This document shows, piece by piece, positions 57,766-64,000 of a stretch of 64,000 nucleotides of DNA. The stretch's first letter is position 1. Each line of letters starts with the position of its first letter. The translations under genes and the position numbers were made by a program. The notes under the pieces are model-generated. The model searched no databases and was not told the origin of the DNA. It saw only the letters and a program-made list of their open reading frames with translations. This DNA comes from JAJCYL01 sp040222875 (lineage in GTDB: Bacteria > Bacteroidota > Bacteroidia > Cytophagales > Cyclobacteriaceae), in contig JAVKCG010000034.1 in NCBI GenBank assembly GCA_040222875.1, positions 310,001 to 374,000 of the forward strand. The letters are read 5' to 3'.

Positions 57766-57783
57766 GCCCCTCCAAGGAGGGGG
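57766..57783. repeat. GC-rich hairpin repeat between reductase and NSS genes
   Basis: CCCCTCC-AA-GGAGGGG preceded by CCCACCCCCAG is a form of a dispersed hairpin repeat often seen in Bacteroidota intergenic regions (from memory). It lies directly after the aldo/keto reductase stop on the minus strand and may help terminate it, but no T-run follows. Confidence 0.5.
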
Positions 57784-58824
57784 TTAAGTATCATTTAAAT
57801 TGTACTTCATAATCCGGCCATGCTTGCCCTCTTTATCTCGTTCCAGATCAAAAACATCATCGGGTAACTCCTGAAACTGAGAGGTAACTTCTTCAATTTT
57901 CTGGTAGTCAAAGTCTGATAATTGAAAATCAAATGTTTTAAGATTAGAATCCAAATGACTGGCATTTCTTGCGCCCACAATTACCCCTGCCACCTGTGGT
58001 TTATCCAGCATAAACCTGGTGGCAATATTGGCAATGCCCACACCATGGTTATCTGCGATTTGCTTCAAAACCCTTAATAATTCCTGAAATAGGTCCCAGC
58101 CTCCAATATCATCAATGATCAGTTTGTATTTCGTCAATGACCTGTTCTCGAACTCTCCTTTTGGTTCTGGCTTCACCAGCCATTTCTCACTCAAAAACCC
58201 GCCAGCTACTGTGCCGTAGCATAGCACATATGTATTGGAAGATTTGCACAAATCAATCAACGATTTCTCTGGTCTACTATCCAGAATGGAATATTGAATT
58301 TGGACCGATGACATCTCAACCCCTGCTTCTAAAATCTGATTGGTAGTTTCAGTATTGAAATTTGTGCTTGAAATCAAGTTTACCTTGCCTGCTTGCTGTA
58401 ACTCTTTGAGCCAAAGTGCTGCCTCCACCCAGCCCTGAGTATCGTAAGTCCACCAGGCAAATTGCACCATGTCCAGACGCTCCTGATTCAGCCTTTTTAA
58501 TGAGCGATCAATGATCCGCTCAACATAACTCTTATTGAGGTTTCCCAGATCAGCATAATCGGGAACAAACTTGGTTAGAATCTTAATATTTGAAGCATCA
58601 CCCAGTCGTTGCTTTTTTTCAGCAATGAATTGCCCAATCATTTCCTCAACACCCGTATAAATATCTGCACAATCGAAAGTAGTAATACCGGCATCAGCAA
58701 AGGCAAACATGTCATTAACGGCATTGTCTTTATTTACCTGGCTATGTCCATCAGAAAGTTGCCAGCCCCCCTTGATGATCCTGGAAATCTTAAACCCGGG
58801 AGCTAACTCAAATTGCTCAGTCAT
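57784..58824 (-). CDS. Aldo/keto reductase family protein with altered catalytic tetrad
   Basis: The 346-residue product starts at ATG 58824 (MTEQFELAPGFKISRII), overlapping the upstream stop by 8 bases. An in-frame upstream start is inside that gene. The TIM barrel has Asp51 and Tyr56 (TTFDCADIYTG) and Lys85 (KILTKF), but the usual catalytic His is Ala123 (VQFAWW). The NADP-binding end is typical: VGIANIATRFMLDKPQVAGVIVGARN. The missing His suggests a modified reaction or a regulatory/binding role. It forms a pair with the TIGR04076-like gene. Confidence 0.88.
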   Translation of the reverse strand: MTEQFELAPGFKISRIIKGGWQLSDGHSQVNKDNAVNDMFAFADAGITTFDCADIYTGVEEMIGQFIAEKKQRLGDASNIKILTKFVPDYADLGNLNKSYVERIIDRSLKRLNQERLDMVQFAWWTYDTQGWVEAALWLKELQQAGKVNLISSTNFNTETTNQILEAGVEMSSVQIQYSILDSRPEKSLIDLCKSSNTYVLCYGTVAGGFLSEKWLVKPEPKGEFENRSLTKYKLIIDDIGGWDLFQELLRVLKQIADNHGVGIANIATRFMLDKPQVAGVIVGARNASHLDSNLKTFDFQLSDFDYQKIEEVTSQFQELPDDVFDLERDKEGKHGRIMKYNLNDT

Positions 58825-59179
58825 CTGCTTCGTTCCAATCGTTTTGGTCAGGTAAGGGCTCAATGGTTGTAGCCGATCGATCATAAGTTCTTTCACCAAT
58901 TCGGCTGATTTTAAACTTTGCGCCGCAGTGAGGATCAGGACAATCGATCACATGATCTGTGGCCATCCAATCGTATTTGTTCAACGGCCGCTGCTTTGGC
59001 GTTAGCAAGGGCAACAGGGCCGCAAGGGCATATAATGAAAAAGGTTTTTCGGTTTTAAAGTGGAGGTTTTCTCCCCTTACTTCGAAGGAATCACCTACCT
59101 CATGGCTGCATACAAAGGGTTTATCACCTTCAATTGTTTCAACCTTTAAATCGTAGAGTTTGAATGATTGTTCGCTCAT
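58817..59179 (-). CDS. TIGR04076-like small protein
   Basis: The 120-residue protein follows the TIGR04076 pattern as I recall it: YDLKVETIEGDKPFVCSHEVGDSFEVRG, then FSLYALAALLPLLT, and DHVIDCPDPHCGAKFKISRI. The two Cys regions (VCSH, DCPDPHC) may bind a metal. Function is unknown. The stop overlaps the reductase start by eight bases, which argues for co-translation with it. Confidence 0.75.
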   Translation of the reverse strand: MSEQSFKLYDLKVETIEGDKPFVCSHEVGDSFEVRGENLHFKTEKPFSLYALAALLPLLTPKQRPLNKYDWMATDHVIDCPDPHCGAKFKISRIGERTYDRSATTIEPLPDQNDWNEADD

Positions 59180-59276
59180 GCTGCAATTAAGTGGATTTTA
59201 TTAATTACAAGCAATTGTTTCTAATAGAAGGCAATTTTTTATCTCTGAAGAAAAGAGGAAACTACAATAATTCCTG

Positions 59277-60458
59277 TTACGCTTTTTTTATGCGCTTCTT
59301 CCCTCCTGAAAAAATGCTGTTAATGAGGTCTTTTTTCGAACTTGTGTTACCCGATGCCATCTTAATAATTTGAGGAAGCAATGATTTTTTAGGATGTTTA
59401 AAGGCCTCAATTAAAAGACAACAAATAGATAGGGTTATTGAATTATTATCTAGTTGTTTGGAGGGATATCTTACTGCACAACCAACGGTATAATCAGAAT
59501 GATTCCTCACGCTATGCCACCACGCTGAAGGATTATAAAGTACGTCCCCGGGCGCTAACATGCATCTGTAAATAGGGATATGCTTAAGATATGGGTAGTC
59601 TGTAGTTATTTCGTCATAAAAGTTGGCATTTATGTTTACCTCTTCATTCAGTTCAGCCACTGAATACACTCCATATTTGGACAGTGCAGGCTTAAGTAAT
59701 GGCATAAAACTAGGATCGATGAAAAACCATTCCTTGTTCCCATGGATGTTCAGAAACATGTTGTCTCCAATTGCACAGTGAAGTGTGGAGCCACTGTTCT
59801 TTTTTCTGGAAATAAACCATTGTGACACGAAACTTTTCTGTCCCCTGAACTCATCGATATCGACCCCTCTACTCTTCTCTAAATAATCGTTGTCATCAAG
59901 TATTCCGTAGAAGTTGTTGATATAATTCTCTCTGTACTCTTCTTTTGTAAGATATTCTTCGAGTGTAGCTGTAGATACTTTCGTATTTTGACCAACCCGG
60001 TAGGCGTCTTTTTTTGTGCTCTCCCGTTCAATAAACTTCACCTCTTTTTGGCCATGCTGCTCTACAAGAGAAGCAATCGTCGTCGCCTCCATTACTTTTT
60101 GCCCTTTTATATACCCTTTGATTACGAGGGGCATATTCGCCTTTTTGTGCCAATGAGTAAAGAATTTTCTGTCTACATAACTGGAATCAATACTCGGTAG
60201 TGGCAGTGTATTATGATAGGGAGCCGATCTTTGATTTTTGAGGCGATTAACCATGCTTTCATGGATTTTTCTAAAAGATTTCCCCGGATAGCCTTGGCTC
60301 TCATATCTTTTAATCAGGTTGCCATCTTTGTCTTGTTGTTTTGACAAAGAGAAAGCATAGTCAACCATAAATAGCAGAGACCACCTAAGTGACAAAAATC
60401 CAAACTTACCTTTGGGTAAAGCCGGATCGTAGTTCTCAACTTGATTTAATAAATCCAT
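59277..60458 (-). CDS. Cupin-like (JmjC/Cupin_8) protein with HxA at the iron site
   Basis: The 393-residue product has a Cupin_8/JmjC barrel (about 165-335). The iron-site region reads His227-Cys-Ala229 followed by N233 and GNKEWFFIDP, where Fe(II)/2-oxoglutarate hydroxylases have HxD-x3-N-x6-GxKxW. The second His is His315 in NPSAWWHSVRNHSDYT. With Ala instead of Asp the protein either lost hydroxylase activity or, as in SyrB2-type halogenases, uses an open coordination site. The N-terminal 160 residues and basic tail (SGGKKRIKKA) are not recognised. It is a single gene, with 217 bases to the divergent panE. Confidence 0.85.
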   Translation of the reverse strand: MDLLNQVENYDPALPKGKFGFLSLRWSLLFMVDYAFSLSKQQDKDGNLIKRYESQGYPGKSFRKIHESMVNRLKNQRSAPYHNTLPLPSIDSSYVDRKFFTHWHKKANMPLVIKGYIKGQKVMEATTIASLVEQHGQKEVKFIERESTKKDAYRVGQNTKVSTATLEEYLTKEEYRENYINNFYGILDDNDYLEKSRGVDIDEFRGQKSFVSQWFISRKKNSGSTLHCAIGDNMFLNIHGNKEWFFIDPSFMPLLKPALSKYGVYSVAELNEEVNINANFYDEITTDYPYLKHIPIYRCMLAPGDVLYNPSAWWHSVRNHSDYTVGCAVRYPSKQLDNNSITLSICCLLIEAFKHPKKSLLPQIIKMASGNTSSKKDLINSIFSGGKKRIKKA

Positions 60459-60675
60459 CTGATTTTTGAAACAAGTTGCAAGTTAGACAAGAGCATGATT
60501 AAGCCATAATTTGCCGAAGGCAATAGCCAAGAGTATTTATCTTGTTCTTCTGGTGGGCCAATTTCAAATTGTCGAATCCTCCAAATCGAAGGGTCACTCG
60601 TTTTTGATTTCAGATATGCATATACTTAAGGCCGCATCAATCTCATAGAATCTCTTTTAACAGCCGTCGATATTT

Positions 60676-61593
60676 ATGAAAAGCAAAACTTACATTATCG
60701 GAGCAGGTGCAATTGGCAAAGCGTTGGCTGTGGCTTTAAATGTTTCAGGCCAGCAAGTTGAGCTAATACGAGGAAGTGTATTGAATAAACCAACTGTTAA
60801 ATCAAGCCTGAAGGCAATTCATCATGGTGAGGCTTTGGAAGCAGAGGTACCTATCAGCACACTTGACAAATATGAATCTCTCGATGGCATTGTGGTAATT
60901 ACCATTAAATCATTTGGGAATGGAATTTTAGCTGAGAGATTGAGACATAAAGTTGGTGATACACCTGTTGTCTTACTCCAAAATGGATTGGGCATTGAAA
61001 AACCGTATTTAGAGAACCATATCAAAAATCTTTTCAGATGTATACTATTTGTCTCGAGTCAAATAGAATCGGATGCTGTAAGCTATCGACCAGTTAGGCC
61101 TTCGGCTATTGGACAAATAGCGGGCACTGCCGATTTACAATCAGTTGTTAGCCAATTGAATTGCCAATATTTCCCCTTTACCGAAGACCAAAATATTCAG
61201 GAGATCATTTGGAAGAAGGCAATGGCAAACAGTGTATTTAATTCTATCTGCCCATTGATTGAAGCTAACAATAACATTTTTTCAGAAAATGAAGCTGCTA
61301 TGAAAATGGCTGTAAGTGTAGTTGATGAATGTATTGGCGTTGCTGCAAAAAACGGTATTAACCTCAATATAGATGAGATGAAGGAGTTGATTTTAATGAT
61401 GAGCTCCAATTCAGGTGGGCAATACATTTCCACTTATCAGGATATTGAAAACGGCCGTCAAACTGAGATAGACACTCTGAACCTGGAAATAGTGAGAATA
61501 GCTGAATCAATCGGAATGGGAGAGGAGGTTAAAATTACCAGGTTATTGGGCCAACTGACAAAACTTAAATCAGAATTATCAATGACGGGGTAG
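60676..61593 (+). CDS. panE: 2-dehydropantoate 2-reductase family protein
   Basis: The 305-residue enzyme has an N-terminal Rossmann domain (YIIGAGAIGKALAVAL). The family's VVITIKSFGNG and VVLLQNGLGIE loops follow. The catalytic Lys is in IIWKKAMANSVFNSICPLI, and the C-terminal helical domain has SSNSGGQYISTYQDIENGRQTEID with the substrate-binding Ser and Asp. It reduces ketopantoate to pantoate with NADPH in pantothenate/CoA synthesis. Distant paralogues act on other 2-oxo acids, so panE is likely rather than certain. A hairpin overlaps its stop. Confidence 0.88.
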   Translation: MKSKTYIIGAGAIGKALAVALNVSGQQVELIRGSVLNKPTVKSSLKAIHHGEALEAEVPISTLDKYESLDGIVVITIKSFGNGILAERLRHKVGDTPVVLLQNGLGIEKPYLENHIKNLFRCILFVSSQIESDAVSYRPVRPSAIGQIAGTADLQSVVSQLNCQYFPFTEDQNIQEIIWKKAMANSVFNSICPLIEANNNIFSENEAAMKMAVSVVDECIGVAAKNGINLNIDEMKELILMMSSNSGGQYISTYQDIENGRQTEIDTLNLEIVRIAESIGMGEEVKITRLLGQLTKLKSELSMTG

Positions 61594-61622
61594 CTCAATC
61601 ATAGGCTTAAGTTACCCCGTCA
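61583..61622. terminator. Hairpin between convergent panE and BNR-protein genes
   Basis: TGACGGGGTAGCT (61583-61595) pairs with AGTTACCCCGTCA (61610-61622) with one mismatch. The left arm includes the panE stop codon. No long T-run follows. It could serve both strands. Confidence 0.5.
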
Positions 61623-61628
61623 CTAATA

Positions 61629-64000
61629 CTACAATTTTGCAGGCACAATCAAATCGATTTTCTCTTTGGTCAGGGTCTTATTCATTTGCTCCAAATCTTC
61701 TTTTAGTATTTTTTGATAGGCTTGCTGGGCTTTAATCAATCTGTCTTTAAGCACAGTGTAAACTTCCTTTTGTTGGTTTGTGGGCTTAAAATCGGCGCTG
61801 TAAGCTGTGGCATCACTTGAGAGGGCACTGTAACGACCATAGAGTCTCATTCGGGAGCGGAATGCATCTTCCCGGGCACCAGTAAGGTTTGTATCATAAA
61901 AATTCCCTTCAACTTCCTGCAGTTTTTGATAGAGCTCATCTGCTTTACCTTTCAAAGCTTTCTTACCTGATTTCGAAATCTCTAACAACCGAACCTTCAA
62001 CAATTCAATTTCATTTATTGCCGCCACTATCTCATTCAAATCATCAATCATGGTTAGTGAGAATGCCACTTGCTCTTGAATTGCTTCTAAGTCGCCTGTC
62101 GTATTAGGGTCTTTCAATACTCTCAGTGGTTTTTCCATTGAATGATCTCCAGCTTTCAATCTTACCGTATATGTTCCGGGAACTACTTTTGGGCCCCATT
62201 TACCTTTATAAAGGTCAAGGTCCCATGTGTAAAGTTCTCTCACACCATTATCGTTAAAAGTAACCCATGGTCTTCCCGGGGGGATGGTGCGCAATTCTGG
62301 TTCAGACACAGATTCGTATCTCAGGTTCCACCAAATACGGTTTACGCCAGGTTCGTTTCCGGCAGTTAGTGTGCGAATCACTTCACCGGCCGGGTCCAGT
62401 ATTTCGACTGCCACACCACCTTCAATGGAATCTTTCAGATAGAAATTTATATCAGCACCATAAGGAGGGTTTTGACCAGAAGCGTGGCTGCCACTCCCAC
62501 CAAATGTGCCAGCTGTCTTTATAGGCCTGACATCTTCAAACCTGTAGGCATCCCTAATGTTGAATAGTGCAATGTCATCATTCTGGACATCCTCTGAGAA
62601 TTGCCTGAGCGGCGAAATATCATCAAGGATATAAAAACCCCTGCCGTAAGTTGCCACTACCAAATCATCAAAATTATCCTGGATTGTTAGCCAGTATACC
62701 GGGGCTGGTGGCATATTATTCCTTAATGGCATCCAGGATTCACCATCATTCGGCGAGAAATAGACAGAATTGTCTGTTCCTGCGAACAGCATTCCTTCCT
62801 TTTTAGGGTCTTCTTTTACTACGTGAACAAAGCTCAGAATACTCTTAGGTATATCTGCGCTAATCAATTGCCATGTTTGACCAAAATCTTCAGTCTTATA
62901 AATGTAGGGATCGAAGTCGCCCATTTGGTGCATGTCATAAGAGATGTATGCTGTTCCGGCCTTGAATTTAGAGGGCTCAATATTGGCAACGGTGCCCCAT
63001 TCCGGCATGCCCGTAATATTTGCAGTGATATTCTCCCAGTTAGAGCCACCATCTTTTGAAAGCGATATCTGGCCATCATTGGTGCCTACCCAAATAAGCC
63101 CTTTTTGAACTGGTGACTCTGCAATCGCAAATACCAGCGAACCGTCGTAAGTCATTAGATTATCGGTGGCCACTCCACCAGAACTCTGCTGATGTGATTT
63201 CAGGTTTAGCGTTAAATCTGGGCTAACCTGCTCCCAACTCTGCCCCATGTCAGTTGTCTTATTTACATATTGGCTGCCTACATATACTGTCCTGTTATCA
63301 TGCGGCGAAATATGAATTGGAAAGTTCCAGTGCCAACGATGTTTGAGCTCTGCTGGGGGCCAGCCATAACCGGCCTCAGGCCATACACGGACATCCCTAA
63401 CATGACCAGTTCTCAGGTCAAAAACTTGCAGGCCGCCATCATAACAGCCAGACCAAACGATGTTATTGTCAACTGGGTCCGGCTGAGCAAACCCACTTTC
63501 GCAGCCACCAACATCCCGCCAAAGACCAACCGGAATAAACCCTTGCCGACTATTGCTGGGGCCACGATAGCTGTAGCCATCCTGCCTGTTGCCATAAACA
63601 TTGTAAGGGATTTGATTGTCTACAGCTACATGGTACATCTGTGCTATCGGCAGCACAACCCTTTGGAATGTTTTACCCTTGTTTAAGGTGATTGTCAACC
63701 CTCCATCATCAGCCACCATAAATCGATCTGGGTTTGTAGGGTCAATCCAGATATCGTGGGTGTCGCCACCACCTCTTGGCGGATCATCTACAAGGGTTTT
63801 GCCACCATCAATTGACTTGCTGAATCGGACACTTGTGAAGTACAGGACATCTTCATCATCAGGTGATATAGCAAACCTTGTATAATAAGGTGCTCTTTCA
63901 GCCATCGTATGGTTGTGGCTAACGAAATCCCAGGAGTTGCCACCGTCATTTGATCGAAACAATAAGGGGCTTGAAGCTTCGGCTAATGCATAGACTACGT
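61629..64000 (-). CDS. BNR/sortilin-like beta-propeller protein (C-terminal part)
   Basis: The frame is open to the right window edge, so the N-terminus and any signal peptide are outside. The visible 790 residues begin with BNR (Asp-box) propeller repeats: SNDGGNSWDFVSH, SIDGGKTL, TTDMGQSWEQVSP, SKDGGSNWENI, KTEDFGQTWQLI and SPNDGESWMPL. A beta-sandwich region follows (GVAVEILDPAGEVIRTL, PGTYTVRLKAGD, about 510-625), then a helical C-terminal part (about 640-780). This is the VPS10/sortilin-like glycosyl-hydrolase-annotated family that is abundant and exported in Bacteroidota. Activity is not established for the family. Confidence 0.9.
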   Translation of the reverse strand, partial: VVYALAEASSPLLFRSNDGGNSWDFVSHNHTMAERAPYYTRFAISPDDEDVLYFTSVRFSKSIDGGKTLVDDPPRGGGDTHDIWIDPTNPDRFMVADDGGLTITLNKGKTFQRVVLPIAQMYHVAVDNQIPYNVYGNRQDGYSYRGPSNSRQGFIPVGLWRDVGGCESGFAQPDPVDNNIVWSGCYDGGLQVFDLRTGHVRDVRVWPEAGYGWPPAELKHRWHWNFPIHISPHDNRTVYVGSQYVNKTTDMGQSWEQVSPDLTLNLKSHQQSSGGVATDNLMTYDGSLVFAIAESPVQKGLIWVGTNDGQISLSKDGGSNWENITANITGMPEWGTVANIEPSKFKAGTAYISYDMHQMGDFDPYIYKTEDFGQTWQLISADIPKSILSFVHVVKEDPKKEGMLFAGTDNSVYFSPNDGESWMPLRNNMPPAPVYWLTIQDNFDDLVVATYGRGFYILDDISPLRQFSEDVQNDDIALFNIRDAYRFEDVRPIKTAGTFGGSGSHASGQNPPYGADINFYLKDSIEGGVAVEILDPAGEVIRTLTAGNEPGVNRIWWNLRYESVSEPELRTIPPGRPWVTFNDNGVRELYTWDLDLYKGKWGPKVVPGTYTVRLKAGDHSMEKPLRVLKDPNTTGDLEAIQEQVAFSLTMIDDLNEIVAAINEIELLKVRLLEISKSGKKALKGKADELYQKLQEVEGNFYDTNLTGAREDAFRSRMRLYGRYSALSSDATAYSADFKPTNQQKEVYTVLKDRLIKAQQAYQKILKEDLEQMNKTLTKEKIDLIVPAKL

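Overview
The window reads as a chromosomal segment of a Bacteroidota bacterium, probably a marine or soil Cytophagales relative (inference). The evidence is large secreted proteins ending in type IX secretion (T9SS) type A sorting domains, DUF4296 and Bat-type genes, four-helix-bundle (S23/IVP) genes, many short Cys-lipobox lipoproteins, and promoters of the Bacteroidota type (TTTG, about 18 nt, TAnnTTTG). Base composition looks moderately AT-rich and even. I see no rRNA genes, CRISPR array, prophage or complete insertion sequence. There is one tRNA with a CAT anticodon.

Layout. 1-1.4 kb: end of a TylF-like methyltransferase, then two small genes with near-identical leader junctions, the second broken by an in-frame TAA. 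1.5-6.9 kb: an ArsI/CadI dioxygenase and a Cys-tailed ECF sigma factor with an ATGA overlap, then a T9SS-exported subtilase. 6.9-11 kb: DMT transporter, LtaS-like membrane phosphotransferase, secreted protein and TlpA thioredoxin. 11-19 kb: Tex, two envelope proteins, DUF4296 lipoprotein and a short Bat-like operon (DUF58, transmembrane protein, BatA). 19-24.4 kb: two VOC genes holding three VOC domains; a CNT nucleoside transporter with a PqqB-like lipoprotein and an unknown gene; an ornithine cyclodeaminase-like gene. 24.5-34 kb: acs, Uma2 nuclease, NeuD-like acetyltransferase, YdcF protein, ABC-F ATPase, sorbosone-dehydrogenase-like lipoprotein, ECF sigma factor, small membrane proteins.

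34-39.6 kb: a metal-uptake operon: DtxR/MntR-type regulator, metal-binding lipoprotein, ATPase, a permease fused to a DtxR-like domain, and a second permease. A perfect 9-2-9 palindrome sits in the promoter ahead of the regulator. Two four-helix-bundle genes, each bracketed by imperfect inverted repeats, are inserted at gene junctions of this operon. 39.7-46.4 kb: dapD, hydrolase, TPR lipoprotein, THUMP methyltransferase, aminopeptidase P, DoxX, thioredoxin-like protein, tRNA and terminator.

46.4-53.6 kb is the accessory part. Minus-strand small genes, including a probable toxin tip with an immunity-like gene, are separated by a 145-bp repeat. A beta-lactamase-fold lipoprotein follows, then a CotH/T9SS protein flanked by two degenerate copies of one coding fragment. 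53.6-64 kb: M13 peptidase, a GIY-YIG gene bracketed by inverted repeats, NSS transporter, aldo/keto reductase lacking the catalytic His, TIGR04076-like protein, cupin-like protein with HxA instead of HxD, PanE, and the C-terminal part of a BNR/sortilin-like protein.

The most interesting theme is small single-gene units (four-helix-bundle, GIY-YIG, toxin/immunity, small cassettes), each bounded by its own repeats and set at gene boundaries without breaking the host genes. Family names come from recognised motifs, not from database searches.
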